Source: an uncultured Pirellulaceae bacterium
GTDB lineage: Bacteria; Planctomycetota; Planctomycetia; Pirellulales; Pirellulaceae
Reading direction: 5' to 3'
Assembly (NCBI GenBank): GCA_938091115.1
Contig: CALKNI010000017.1
Span: 1 to 47,971 of the forward strand
Length of the DNA stretch: 47,971 nt
Of the stretch, positions 18,450-27,786 are shown in pieces (positions within the stretch are counted from its first letter, which is position 1; each line of letters starts with the position of its first letter). Both the position numbers and the translations under genes were made by a program. The notes beneath the pieces were generated by a model. The model was not told the DNA's origin. It searched no databases and was given only the letters and a program-made list of their open reading frames with translations.

Positions 18450-19433
18450 TTACTGGCCCGACATAAGAGGCAGCATTTCATTGATCATAGTCAGCGCGGC
18501 TGGACCAACGAGGATTACGAATATTCCGGGGAAGATAAAAAGTACCAAGGGAAAAATTAATTTAACCGCAGTTTTTGCTGCTTTTTCCTCAGCGATTTGG
18601 CGTCTGCGGGTTCGCATCGCATCGCTTTGAATTCTAAGTGCTTTTCCAACACTAGTACCGAACTTATCGACTTGAATCATGACCGACGCCAGAGTTTTCA
18701 AGTCATCTACTCCGTTCCTGCGTCCCAAGTCCATCAAGACAATTTCGCGTGTTGATCCCATTTGTAGTTGGTGATTGCACCACTTAAATTCAGTAGCGAC
18801 CGTTGGATGTGTGAACATCATCTCGTCAGCTACTTTCCGTAGAGCCTGATCCATTCCTAGTCCAGCTTCCACGCAGACGACCATCAAATCCAATGCATCA
18901 GGTAGTCCGAGAAATAGCTTTTGTTTCCTTTGGGCTCCGACAAATTTTAAAAGCAGCTCAGGAATCAGCATGAATCCTACCATGCCAACTAGAGCATAGA
19001 TCAAGCTGTGTGTGTTAATGCCGTTTGTAAACAGAGCGACTCCTCCCCCAAAGAAAAAACCAAATCCTGCGGAAACGACTTTTAACGTGGAGAGAATTTG
19101 AGTCGCGTTTTCGGTTCTCCAGCCCGCTTCGTCCAATTTTTGTTTTAGCTTGCCAGCCTCTTTCTCGTTCTTTGGTTGGAGAGCCTCAGAAATCTTCGGA
19201 CTAGCGTGTTCCAATAGTTTAGTGATTCCTTCTTTTGCACTGCCACTGCTTTTAACGATCTCCGGCTTGCTGAGGCCCCTGTTTTTTATCTGCTCGAGTC
19301 GAGACTCGGTTTTGGATTTTCCATTTAAGAAGATGTCAGAGATAACCCAAAAACCAATTGCGACAGCGGCGAACGCTGCGAACGGAAGGATCGCAACAAA
19401 GTCGATTTTAGAAATAAGGATGAACGTGTTCAT
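18450..19433 (-). CDS. tadC: Tad-type secretion inner-membrane protein TadC
   Basis: 327 residues, T2SSF (GspF) family. It pairs with TadB to form the inner-membrane platform of the Tad/Flp pilus machine. Hydrophobic segments lie near the N-terminus (IDFVAILPFAAFAAVAIGFWVI), in the middle and at the C-terminus (LIFPLVLFIFPGIFVILVGPAAL). The T2SSF core includes LPDALDLMVVCVEAGLGMDQAL and RNGVDDLKTLASVMIQVDKFGTS. ATG 19433 comes four bases after the tadB stop, so the genes are translationally coupled; a longer start at 19481 would overlap tadB. Last gene of the tadA-tadB-tadC run. Confidence 0.9.
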   Translation of the reverse strand: MNTFILISKIDFVAILPFAAFAAVAIGFWVISDIFLNGKSKTESRLEQIKNRGLSKPEIVKSSGSAKEGITKLLEHASPKISEALQPKNEKEAGKLKQKLDEAGWRTENATQILSTLKVVSAGFGFFFGGGVALFTNGINTHSLIYALVGMVGFMLIPELLLKFVGAQRKQKLFLGLPDALDLMVVCVEAGLGMDQALRKVADEMMFTHPTVATEFKWCNHQLQMGSTREIVLMDLGRRNGVDDLKTLASVMIQVDKFGTSVGKALRIQSDAMRTRRRQIAEEKAAKTAVKLIFPLVLFIFPGIFVILVGPAALTMINEMLPLMSGQ

Positions 19434-19437
19434 GGGA

Positions 19438-20403
19438 TTACACTTTAATATCGATGATGTTTTTGATTGAAAATGCTCCAATGAATTGGAGGATCAATCC
19501 CCCTAGTAGCATTTTCTGGCCTAAAGGTTCTTCGAATAGCATCATCACGTATTCGTAGTTGAGCTTCATCATGACGAAAAACAGAACGGGGGGCATTGCC
19601 AACAAGACAACTCCTGAGATTCGTCCTTCGCCCGTCAAGGCTTGAATTTGTCCGCGGATTTTAAATCGCTCTCGAGTTAGACTGGCAATCTTGTCAAAAA
19701 CTTCGGCCAAGTCACCACCAGTTTGGCGTTGGAGGACGACGGCAGTTACGAAAAATCGGAGATCTAGATTAGGCACTCGGTCGGACATGGCCCTCAATGA
19801 ATCATTGAGGGTCATTCCTAAATTTTGCTGTTCGAATGCGAGATTGAATTCGGGGCCTAGTGGTTGATCGACCTGGGCGCCAACGATTTGAATACCCGAT
19901 GGTAAACTTTGGCCCGCGCGTAATGCTTGGGACATAAGGTCGAGTGCGGCCGGTAGCTGTTCGCCAAATTTGTTGAGGCGATTTTTTCGGATGAAATTAA
20001 GGCCCCAGAACGGTAGAAATGCTGCAATAATACTTGTGAGGGGGACGAGTCCGATTGGCAGAAAAAACACAGTGAGAAAACCGGTTCCCAAGGTAACGCC
20101 AACGGTGAGACCGATAAAATTACCGATAGTTAGTTTGGTTCCTGTTTGACTTAGGAATTTCTTAAGGCTTAAAAATTTGTTTAATAATTCTTCGATCTTG
20201 TCAGGAGCATCGTCCAGTGGTGAGTTTAGGAGGCTGGCAGGGGTTGCGGCTCTCGTCTTTGATCCACGGCCCTTGTTTTGAGTCAAGCTGGCCAAGCGAT
20301 CTTCGATATGATCCTGTTGGTCGTTCTGGAAAAGCATCGAAGCCGCGAAAACCATTCCGCCGATTCCGACCGCAATCAATCCAAATAAAATGTAGGTAAA
20401 CAT
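19438..20403 (-). CDS. tadB: Tad-type secretion inner-membrane protein TadB
   Basis: 321 residues, T2SSF family. It starts with a membrane helix (MFTYILFGLIAVGIGGMVFAASM). A hydrophobic pair follows near residues 105-145, then the T2SSF motif LPAALDLMSQALRAGQSLPSGIQ and LDLRFFVTAVVLQRQTGGDLAEVFDKIA, with C-terminal membrane helices (VVLLAMPPVLFFVMM, KMLLGGLILQFIGAF). Together with TadC it forms the platform driven by the TadA ATPase. It sits 92 bases after tadA. No pilin (flp), prepilin peptidase or secretin gene occurs in this window. Confidence 0.92.
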   Translation of the reverse strand: MFTYILFGLIAVGIGGMVFAASMLFQNDQQDHIEDRLASLTQNKGRGSKTRAATPASLLNSPLDDAPDKIEELLNKFLSLKKFLSQTGTKLTIGNFIGLTVGVTLGTGFLTVFFLPIGLVPLTSIIAAFLPFWGLNFIRKNRLNKFGEQLPAALDLMSQALRAGQSLPSGIQIVGAQVDQPLGPEFNLAFEQQNLGMTLNDSLRAMSDRVPNLDLRFFVTAVVLQRQTGGDLAEVFDKIASLTRERFKIRGQIQALTGEGRISGVVLLAMPPVLFFVMMKLNYEYVMMLFEEPLGQKMLLGGLILQFIGAFSIKNIIDIKV

Positions 20404-20495
20404 GTTTGAACTCTCGACGCTTAAATGCTCAGGTGTCTGCCGAAGTATAGGCGGAGGGTTTGTGGTTAAATATTAAATTGGAAAATTTAATTTTA

Positions 20496-21794
20496 TTAGT
20501 CTTCCATCATGACTCGTTCACGGAAAATACTTGCAGGGAGCTTGATTCCCATTGCCTCAAGTTTATCCATGCACTTTGGACGGACGCCGGTGCAAAGGAA
20601 ACGGCCTCGTGTTCGTCCATTTTCATCAACGCCTGTTTTTTGGTATTTAAAAACGTCTTGCATGACAATTGTGTCGTTTTCCATTCCGCAGATTTCGGTG
20701 ATTTGGGTTACTTTTCTCGCTCCACCCTGAAGTCGATTCGCTTGGATGATTAAGTCAACAGCACTCGCAATTTGATTTCGCATGGCTTTGACGGGTAATT
20801 CGAAACCAGACATCATGATCATGGTTTCCAGTCGGGAAATGCAATCTCGAGGTGAGTTTGCGTGTGTCGTGGTGAGTGACCCTTCGTGGCCGGTGTTCAT
20901 GGCTTGCAGCATGTCCAACGTTTCCGGACCGCGACATTCGCCAATAATGATTCTTTCAGGACGCATTCTCAAACAATTTTTCACTAAGTCGGTCGCCGAG
21001 ACTGCTCCCTTACCTTCAATATTTGGGGGACGGGTTTCAAGGCGACCCACGTGGTCTTGTTGAAGCTGGATTTCTGCAGCGTCTTCAATTGTGACGATAC
21101 GATCTTCGTTCGAAATGAAGCTTGATAGTGTGTTAAGTAAAGTCGTTTTACCAGAGCCGGTACCACCCGAGATGATAATGTTTAACCGAGCTTTCATGGC
21201 TCCCTCGAGGAGCATAACCATTTCAGGGGTAAACGCCTGAAAATTGAGTAGGTCTTCTAGCTTAAGCGGATTTGCCCCGAAACGCCGGATGGACATGGCA
21301 GCACCATCCAGAGACAGTGGTGGAATAATCGCGTTTACACGTGAACCGTCTTCGAGTCTCGCGTCGACCATGGGACAGGTTTCATCGATACGTCGGCCAA
21401 CCTTGGACACTATTCGGTCGATGATTTGGAGTAAATGGGCGTTGTCACGGAATTCGACATTTGTCTTTTCCATTTTGCCGCTGCGTTCGGCATAGATATT
21501 TTTAGGGCCGTTGACGAGGATATCGCTAATCAGTGGGTCATTTAGAAGGAGCTCAAGGGGCCCGAGTCCAAAGGTCTCGTCCAATACCTCTTCGACCAAT
21601 CTATCTCGTTCGGTCCGGTTGAGAAGGTTGTTCTCGCCATCGCACAAATGCTCGACAACGACACGGATTTCACGACGCAATACGTCGCCTTCCAACTCGC
21701 CAACACGACTCAAATCAAGTTTGCCGATTAACTTGCCATGAATTCGCTGCTTGAGTTGATCAAATTCGCTAATTTTTTCTTTGATGGTGGTCAT
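20496..21794 (-). CDS. tadA: Tad/CpaF-type secretion ATPase
   Basis: 432 residues, type II/IV secretion ATPase of the CpaF/TadA class, which powers Flp pilus assembly from the cytoplasm. The N-terminal domain contains [15 protein letters not shown] and the conserved Arg-rich [21 protein letters not shown]. Walker A is GGTGSGKT (210-217), the Asp box is [12 protein letters not shown], Walker B is RIIIGECRG (281-289) and the His box is [11 protein letters not shown]. The tail is longer than in simple GspE proteins. ATG 21794 is the natural start. First gene of the tad run; upstream is a 406-base gap with a short palindrome. Confidence 0.95.
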   Translation of the reverse strand: MTTIKEKISEFDQLKQRIHGKLIGKLDLSRVGELEGDVLRREIRVVVEHLCDGENNLLNRTERDRLVEEVLDETFGLGPLELLLNDPLISDILVNGPKNIYAERSGKMEKTNVEFRDNAHLLQIIDRIVSKVGRRIDETCPMVDARLEDGSRVNAIIPPLSLDGAAMSIRRFGANPLKLEDLLNFQAFTPEMVMLLEGAMKARLNIIISGGTGSGKTTLLNTLSSFISNEDRIVTIEDAAEIQLQQDHVGRLETRPPNIEGKGAVSATDLVKNCLRMRPERIIIGECRGPETLDMLQAMNTGHEGSLTTTHANSPRDCISRLETMIMMSGFELPVKAMRNQIASAVDLIIQANRLQGGARKVTQITEICGMENDTIVMQDVFKYQKTGVDENGRTRGRFLCTGVRPKCMDKLEAMGIKLPASIFRERVMMED

Positions 21795-22200
21795 TTGAGT
21801 TTAACCGAAAGCCATGGGGATTGTAGTTATGCGTTACTATCTAGCACGGAATCAACGGCTTAAATCGATTAGATAAACATAGGTCACATTTTATGCAACA
21901 TGGAACGTTGCAAAAAATAAACAGACTTATCCGGACTCCCCAGTCGACATAGAATGTTTAGGTGTGAGAATCGGGATGTCCTGCACGATCAAAACAGATA
22001 GATAGGCGCATGTGGAGCCCTACAATTGATTCAGCTGGACACAACAGCAGTCGCTGCCAAGTTTCCTAGAGGTGCGTTTGGCGTTGGGGACGGTCTCTGT
22101 GGCTTTTAAAGGGCCTATGATTTTGATAGAGAGATCGTTGCAATTTGTCTGAGCTGGATAAGGCAATTGAAATACGATGATCGCAGCTTCATGAACTTGC
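21795..22200. other. Intergenic region upstream of tadA with a palindrome
   Basis: 406 bases with no supported gene. The palindrome TGCAAC (21894-21899) / GTTGCA (21907-21912) with a seven-base spacer sits 100 bases upstream of the tadA ATG and could be a regulator site. No T-run follows on the minus strand, so it is not a terminator in that direction. Confidence 0.35.
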
Positions 22201-22695
22201 TTAAGATGCATTGGCGGCGCCAGGTAAAGCTTCGTAAAGGAACGAATAAGCCAGCGAGTAGATGGTAGGCTGGGTTGAAGCACGGGGGCCAGCGACATTT
22301 AAAGTTTCAATTTGGTTGTTGGTTCCCCAGTCGATTAATATGTTCGAGAGTTGGGCTGAATCTAAGATGCTGGGGCTGAGGTCAATACAGAGGCAAGGTT
22401 GAGTGTGTGCTTGCGATAATCGCTGAGTCAGGGCGGTCCCACCCGAAATTGTTTTTAAATATAAAATCAGAGTACCGCATGACTCGAGGACGTTTTTCTC
22501 AGTTCGCTGCGCGTAATTTCGAGAGTTGGTTTCTTGCAGTTGGTAGATTGGCGAAATGGTGCCGTCCTCCGAACGGCGCCCAGCGGGGCACCAACCACCA
22601 TGCGGAACGCCCAAGGCGATGGCAACGTCAAGGGCCGCCCGGTCCGCTCCTGTTTGCCCACCGGAAATGATCTTTTTAAAAGGCCTAAAGAACAT
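22201..22695 (-). CDS. SLOG-fold putative molybdenum carrier / YpsA-related protein
   Basis: 164 residues. The N-terminal IISGGQTGADRAALDVAIALGVPHGGWCPAGRR is the signature of the SLOG-superfamily proteins annotated as putative molybdenum carriers (cpYpsA-related), a Rossmann-like fold thought to bind nucleotides or related ligands. The second half carries LILYLKTISGGTALTQRL, the matching 'SGGT' strand-loop. ATG 22695 gives the expected N-terminus. It lies between tadA and the LysM gene on the same strand without close coupling. Molybdenum binding is a family label rather than something visible in the sequence; nucleotide binding is the safer statement. Confidence 0.85.
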   Translation of the reverse strand: MFFRPFKKIISGGQTGADRAALDVAIALGVPHGGWCPAGRRSEDGTISPIYQLQETNSRNYAQRTEKNVLESCGTLILYLKTISGGTALTQRLSQAHTQPCLCIDLSPSILDSAQLSNILIDWGTNNQIETLNVAGPRASTQPTIYSLAYSFLYEALPGAANAS

Positions 22696-22771
22696 GGCGT
22701 GAATTCCAAAAGATTTGATCCACTCAGTTTAGCAGGCGAGAAGGATCACGCGAATTAGCCCGTTTCACGCT

Positions 22772-24115
22772 CTATTGCGGAAGGATGAGTTTGAGGCCAT
22801 CGGGGAGCGGTGAATCCGGTCGAACGTCGCTTTCTAAACTATTCTGGTTGAGTTGGTAGATCTCAGCGAATCTTGAAGCTTGATTTAACTTTTGGCGAGC
22901 AATTTCAAAAAGGGTCTCACCGCGGGATGTGACGTGATAGGCGTTGGTTTCTACTGAGTTCCCAGGTTTTGGAGAAGCATCTGCCTCTGATACTGTTGGG
23001 CAGTCAGCAGGCCATTGTTTTTCAAGTTCACGTTTGGTCGGTGTTTTGAGTTCTAGTCCTGATACTAATTTGTAGTCAGGGTAACTGGATCGGTTATGAC
23101 GAAACAAAGCCCGAAAGTACCTTCCGTCTTGATAGGCTATTTCGGAAACAGACCAATACGTATCCCCAGGTTTGGTTTTGTAAGTTTGTAACGCTGATTG
23201 AGTTTCCACCGGTTGCGGTTTGTCAGATTCACTAATCTCAGTAGTAATTAGGTTTGAAGAATGGGTTTTAATCTTACCCGAAGGTCTGTCCGGGCCAATT
23301 GATTTGTTTTCAACGAAATTTTCGTCGGTTCGTTTCTCGGGGAAGGCGGGCTTCGATTGAATCAGTGAATTAAAATCACTTGTCTGAGTAATAGGCAGCG
23401 TTTGCGAATTTAGATTCGATACAATGCCTTGAGTAGACTGCCTATTTTGATTTAAGAAATTGGGAATCTGGGGCGTTTTTACGATCTCGTGGCTAGGCGT
23501 CTCGGGTTTTCCAATTGAGAGCAGGTTGGACTCAAATTTGACGCGAGCAACCTTTTCATCCCTGTTCGTTGAGCCGGAACGGTTGGGGCTAATTTGGGAT
23601 TCCAAAGAGTTGCCGAGAGCAATGTTTCGATTTGTATAATTTATGTTTGGGGCGGGCACCATCAACTTGTTTCCAGCGTTTGCCTTGTCGGTTGGAGTGA
23701 AGTCCGCGGCAGAAACGGGCAAGGGTGGGAGATTTGTTTTGAATTCAAATTTTGGTTCGGCGGGAACTCTGATCAGTGCGTTGAGAGACCGAGGCCTGAA
23801 TGACTGATTGTCTTTTTGGGGCTCAATTTTGGGAGGATCGATTGGCAGTCTTCCGAAGTCGTCAGCATGACGCGGCGCTGTTATGAGGGAGTGGGCGATG
23901 GCAGAATCAACGAATTTTTCTTTTGGTAAATCTGGAACCACATCAGCGTTTGCCAGACGGCCCGAGTCAATAAAAGGGAGAGTTAGCGTTTGGCCCGTCA
24001 TCCTTTTGGTACCGACATAAATGAGTGTCGCGAACAAGAGCGCCACTACCGAAAGGCCGATTTTAGCTTCACGGAGTAACTGATGGCTAGATTGTGGTTT
24101 AAATGGGTCGGCCAT
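22772..24115 (-). CDS. Membrane-anchored protein with two LysM domains
   Basis: 447 residues. One N-terminal membrane helix (about residues 21-37, IGLSVVALLFATLIYVG) is followed by a long Pro/Asn/Ser-rich linker of low complexity (about 60-320) and two C-terminal LysM modules: YKTKPGDTYWSVSEIAY (about 331-382) and YHVTSRGETLFEIARQKL (about 397-447). LysM binds N-acetylglucosamine-containing polymers such as peptidoglycan, so the protein probably tethers the inner membrane to the wall. GGGA lies just upstream of ATG 24115; the longer frame to 24133 is less likely. It follows rsmH on the same strand with a 167-base gap, a position where dcw clusters carry cell-division genes. Confidence 0.85.
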   Translation of the reverse strand: MADPFKPQSSHQLLREAKIGLSVVALLFATLIYVGTKRMTGQTLTLPFIDSGRLANADVVPDLPKEKFVDSAIAHSLITAPRHADDFGRLPIDPPKIEPQKDNQSFRPRSLNALIRVPAEPKFEFKTNLPPLPVSAADFTPTDKANAGNKLMVPAPNINYTNRNIALGNSLESQISPNRSGSTNRDEKVARVKFESNLLSIGKPETPSHEIVKTPQIPNFLNQNRQSTQGIVSNLNSQTLPITQTSDFNSLIQSKPAFPEKRTDENFVENKSIGPDRPSGKIKTHSSNLITTEISESDKPQPVETQSALQTYKTKPGDTYWSVSEIAYQDGRYFRALFRHNRSSYPDYKLVSGLELKTPTKRELEKQWPADCPTVSEADASPKPGNSVETNAYHVTSRGETLFEIARQKLNQASRFAEIYQLNQNSLESDVRPDSPLPDGLKLILPQ

Positions 24116-24282
24116 TTGAATCCCATTGAACAAACGAAAGCACCGCAGGCGGCAGGACTATACAGAAAAGCTTAGTGGGATGGAACGCAAAGAGCGTCGC
24201 TTTTCGGCCAAAATTGGTTGGGGCAAGCCAGGAGTGCTAGCGTCTGCAAGGGGGTGGCTTCTGAAGAGAAAGCGATTGGTGT

Positions 24283-25155
24283 TCAGTATTTTTTCTGAGC
24301 GACGCGGAGCTTTGCACTGCGGCTTCGTGGATTGTTCATTAGTTCTTCTTCTCCGGCCATGATGGGTTTTCGGGAAAGAATTTCGAGTTGATCATTCTGC
24401 TGAAGTGCTTGTTTGACAATCCTGTCTTCCAGTGAGTGAAAGCTAATGATTGCTATTCGTCCTCCGGGGACAAGTAGATCAGGAAGTCGATTGACGGCAA
24501 CCTTTAACCATTTCAATTCTTCATTGACGGCAATTCGAAGTGCTTGAAATGTTTTTGTGGCTGGGTCGATTGATTTCTTTTTTGTTCTCGGAATGCAGGG
24601 ACGAACGATATTTGCCAGTTGGGCGGCAGTTTCGATTTTGTTAGCGTGTCTCAGTTTGACTATTTTGCGAGCAATTCGACGGCTAAATCGCTCTTCTCCG
24701 AATTCGTAGATTAGATCGGCGAGGTGCTTTTCGCTTAACCGATTGACCAATTTAGCTGCTGGCTCTCCCGCCATTTGATTAAAGCGAAGATCCAGTGGGC
24801 CGTCGCTGTGAAAGCTGAACCCTCGCTCACGATCGGCGAGCTGGTCGCTGGAAAGTCCGAGGTCCAGTAAAATGCCGTCTACTTGAGTGACATCAAACAA
24901 AGAGAGTTGCTCGGGCATATCTGAATAATTGGCGTTTATTAGATGAGCATTCTCTTCAGAAATACGTGTTTTCGTATCCTCAACTGCGATGGGGTCGCGG
25001 TCGAAGCCAAACAACGTACCCGTAGCTCCAATACGTTCTAGGATCGCCTTAGCATGGCCGCCGCCTCCGAGTGTGCCATCAACAATGGTACTTCCCGGTT
25101 GAGGGTTGAGGCCATCAATGACTTCTAGAGGCAAGACTGGAATGTGGATTGTCAC
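24283..25155 (-). CDS. rsmH: 16S rRNA (cytosine(1402)-N4)-methyltransferase RsmH
   Basis: 290 residues. It methylates N4 of C1402 in 16S rRNA using S-adenosylmethionine. The N-terminal HIPVLPLEVIDGL, the SAM-binding VDGTLGGGGHAKAIL (about 25-39), GILLDLGLSSDQL, and the C-terminal RIAIISFHSLEDRIVK motif are intact. The C-terminal basic RSRSAKLRVAQK is typical. Start is GTG 25155. In many bacteria rsmH (mraW) opens the dcw cluster; here only the LysM gene follows, so the cluster is dispersed. Confidence 0.96.
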   Translation of the reverse strand: MTIHIPVLPLEVIDGLNPQPGSTIVDGTLGGGGHAKAILERIGATGTLFGFDRDPIAVEDTKTRISEENAHLINANYSDMPEQLSLFDVTQVDGILLDLGLSSDQLADRERGFSFHSDGPLDLRFNQMAGEPAAKLVNRLSEKHLADLIYEFGEERFSRRIARKIVKLRHANKIETAAQLANIVRPCIPRTKKKSIDPATKTFQALRIAVNEELKWLKVAVNRLPDLLVPGGRIAIISFHSLEDRIVKQALQQNDQLEILSRKPIMAGEEELMNNPRSRSAKLRVAQKKY

Positions 25156-25351
25156 GGTGAACCCGTTTCAAAGGAAGCGTTGCAAATAAGGAAGCAAAAT
25201 CAAGATTTCAGTCTAATCAAACCAAGAGATAAACTTAAGGTGTGCGAAATTCAAATTAATTGCATGGCTTGATGGAATAGAAACAAGATTACCAAGTTGC
25301 CGAGGACCCAAGTTAGCATAACGCTGTAAACCCAATGGGAACGTGAAGCGT

Positions 25352-26494
25352 TCAAATTGCCTTTTCGAAAAGCTCGTAAACGCGGGATTTAATCAGTGGT
25401 AATGTGCGGCCAATTGCGCGAATTGACTTCAAATTTGCTTCATCGACCCAAGAAAATTCCCATTTCTCGAATGCAGAATAGTTCTCCACCAGTTCCTGGA
25501 TCAATAACATCGCAATTCCCTTCTTTCGGAATTGGTCATCAACTCCCAGGGCGATCACTCTGCCGTAGGGTGTTTTTTTGATGAGGCCTGGCATTTGTAA
25601 CATTCGCAGCCAATCAAAAGGTCCTTTTGCCCGTTTTAACGCCCAGTTGATATCGGGGATAGTGACAATGTACCCAACGAGTTGGCCTTCCCAATACGCG
25701 ACGTGAATGGTGTCGTACCGAATAACGCGCCGAAGATTATTGATCATAAAATTAAGTTCATCGTTAGTCAGCGGAACGAAGCCCCAACCGAGGGATCTGA
25801 CCCTGTTTCCCAGTTCATTGACGTCTCGCATCGTCTTATCAAAATTTTCAGCTGAGACTGTTCGTAAGTCTAGCTTGGGATACCGGGAGAGAATTTTCTG
25901 CTTAGCCGACCTAAGATGTATCCACTTTTCAGACTTGGTATCTGGTTCGTGCGAGATGTACTTGAATGCGAAGAATCGTTTGATACTGGTGAGGCCGGCG
26001 GCCTGAAGTTGCGATTCGTATCGCTTCAACGTGTAGCCCGTCATGATCATCGGCGGATCATCGGTTCCGTCGACAAGCACTCCAAAATCGCTTTTCATGG
26101 ATGGATTGACAGGTCCGCGAATTGACTCGCATCCGCGATTTTTGAGCCACTCACTTGCGGCTTCAATCAACGCGTCAACAATAACCTGGTCGTCGATAGC
26201 TTCAAAGAATCCAAAGAAGCCAACTCGATCGTCGTGGTGCTCGTTGTGTAAGTCGTCTTTGATTGCAACGATACGTCCGACGATGGTACCGTCGCGATAA
26301 CAAACGAACAATTCACGCGATGCGTGCTTGTAGAATGGATGACGCTCCGTGTCTAGCTGGAGCTTTTCCATCGACTTCAGCGGAAAAACGACGACGTCAT
26401 TGTCGCAATAGAGTTTCCGCTTTAGTTGATAGAAGTCACGTGCCTGAGCCGATGTCGAGACCGGTTGAATCGAGAAAGAAGCTGAGGCACTCAT
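25352..26494 (-). CDS. GNAT-family acyltransferase, candidate bacterial ceramide synthase
   Basis: 380 residues. Duplicated GNAT-like halves: an N-terminal part with IVGRIVAIKDDLHNEHH and VGFFGFFEAIDD, and a C-terminal part with VGYIVTIPDINWALKRAKG and PYGRVIALGVDDQFRKKGIAMLLIQEL, where the R-K-K-G-I/A stretch is the acyl-CoA pyrophosphate-binding motif of GNAT proteins. ATG 26494 lies five bases after the stop of the preceding serine-palmitoyltransferase-like gene, implying translational coupling. In Caulobacter, bacterial ceramide synthase (bCerS) is a GNAT-annotated protein encoded near spt; by that analogy this enzyme may N-acylate the SPT product. Sequence identity to bCerS was not tested, so the specific role is inference. 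Confidence 0.72.
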   Translation of the reverse strand: MSASASFSIQPVSTSAQARDFYQLKRKLYCDNDVVVFPLKSMEKLQLDTERHPFYKHASRELFVCYRDGTIVGRIVAIKDDLHNEHHDDRVGFFGFFEAIDDQVIVDALIEAASEWLKNRGCESIRGPVNPSMKSDFGVLVDGTDDPPMIMTGYTLKRYESQLQAAGLTSIKRFFAFKYISHEPDTKSEKWIHLRSAKQKILSRYPKLDLRTVSAENFDKTMRDVNELGNRVRSLGWGFVPLTNDELNFMINNLRRVIRYDTIHVAYWEGQLVGYIVTIPDINWALKRAKGPFDWLRMLQMPGLIKKTPYGRVIALGVDDQFRKKGIAMLLIQELVENYSAFEKWEFSWVDEANLKSIRAIGRTLPLIKSRVYELFEKAI

Positions 26495-26499
26495 TCGAA

Positions 26500-27786
26500 T
26501 TAGTGAGCCGAACCGTTTGAGCCAGCCGAAGTGATACCCGCACCGGGCATCACCGTAGCGACTTTGCTGGCCGCTGCTTCATTTCCTTCCAGAAGTGGGA
26601 TTCTCGTGGAAACATCTACAATGGCTTCAACTAATCGCCGCATTTCATCGGGAGTGTGTAATGCACTGGCTGTCATTCGAATAATCGATGTTCCGTAAGG
26701 AACGGCAGGGTACATGACTGGGTTGACGACAATTTTGTAATCATCCATCAACATGCGGACAGCGGTCAATGCCATGGCACCGCGTGTGAAGATCGACGTG
26801 ACAGCGCCTTTCGGATCGCCGATGTTGAAGCCCGCATCTCGTAGGCCCTCGCGAAGAACAGTGATGTTCTCCCATAATTGATGTCGTCGCTCAGGCATGG
26901 ACTGCATCAGCTCAAGCGATTTGATCGTTGCATTGGTCATGCAACCGGGAAGAGCTTTGGTGAGCATGAATCCCGGTGAAACAAATTTGATGAAATCAAG
27001 TGCTCGTTTGTTGCCGCAGATGTATCCACCGAAAGTACCAAACGATTTAGCGAATGTTCCTCCGTGTAAATCCACTTGGTCTTCGACTCCGAAGTGCTCT
27101 GGAGTCCCTCGGCCGTTGTCACCTAAAACACCGGTTCCGTGAGCATCGTCGACAAACAACTGGGCGTTGTACTTGTTTTTCAATTCGACGAGGTGGGGCA
27201 GCGGTGCAAGATCGCCGGTCATTCCGTAGACACCGTCAACCGCAATCAACTTCGGTTGCTCTAAAGGACAGGCCGCTAATTGACTCTCAAGGTCATCCAT
27301 GTCGTTGTGGCCGAACCAGCTCGCTTCGCCTTTGCAAAGTCTCGCTCCGTCGTGCAAACAACCATGAGCGTAAGCGTCAACGAAGACACGTTCTTTTCGA
27401 CCGACCATACAAGCAACTGTACCGGACATCGCGCCAAGGCCTAGGTTAAAAACCAAGCTCGCTTCGGTGCCACGGAACTTGGCCAAGTCGGCTTCAAGCT
27501 TGAGGTGCATTGCAGTATTGCCGGTTAACGGGCGGGCACCAAGAGGAGTTCCCACACCGCTCTGGGCGCAAATGTCAGTACCGGCTTTGACCACCTCAGG
27601 ATGAGTAGCCAGGCCAAGATAATCATTGGTTGCAATTTGCAGGTACTCAGTTCCCTCAATCTCAACATTGGGGAGGCAATTTGTAACCGGAAATTGACGG
27701 AAGAAAACGTCTGGATCGAAATGATCGCCGGTAACTTTCTTTATGCGGTTCCAAAACTCATCGCACTTGTCAAAAATGTCTGGCAT
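26500..27786 (-). CDS. spt: Serine palmitoyltransferase-like alpha-oxoamine synthase
   Basis: 428 residues, PLP-dependent class II aminotransferase fold. These enzymes condense an amino acid with an acyl thioester (SPT: serine plus palmitoyl-CoA; KBL and BioF are relatives). YLQIATNDYLGLATHPEV is the usual N-terminal motif, DGVYGMTGDLAPL (about 184-196) and DDAHGTGVLGDNGRGTPEHFG (from 213) hold the PLP ring, and GGTFAKSFGTFGGY carries the Schiff-base lysine K247. F-x-K-S-x-G-T-x-G-G is closer to SPT than to typical BioF. There is an extra C-terminal Ala/Gly-rich tail. The close-packed GNAT gene downstream supports sphingolipid rather than biotin synthesis; no other biotin genes are present. 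A BioF or KBL assignment is the alternative. Confidence 0.78.
   Translation of the reverse strand: MPDIFDKCDEFWNRIKKVTGDHFDPDVFFRQFPVTNCLPNVEIEGTEYLQIATNDYLGLATHPEVVKAGTDICAQSGVGTPLGARPLTGNTAMHLKLEADLAKFRGTEASLVFNLGLGAMSGTVACMVGRKERVFVDAYAHGCLHDGARLCKGEASWFGHNDMDDLESQLAACPLEQPKLIAVDGVYGMTGDLAPLPHLVELKNKYNAQLFVDDAHGTGVLGDNGRGTPEHFGVEDQVDLHGGTFAKSFGTFGGYICGNKRALDFIKFVSPGFMLTKALPGCMTNATIKSLELMQSMPERRHQLWENITVLREGLRDAGFNIGDPKGAVTSIFTRGAMALTAVRMLMDDYKIVVNPVMYPAVPYGTSIIRMTASALHTPDEMRRLVEAIVDVSTRIPLLEGNEAAASKVATVMPGAGITSAGSNGSAH

Noticed and set aside
21894-21912. TGCAAC/GTTGCA palindrome considered as a terminator
   Set aside because: On the minus strand, where neighbouring genes lie, no T-run follows; kept only as a possible operator.
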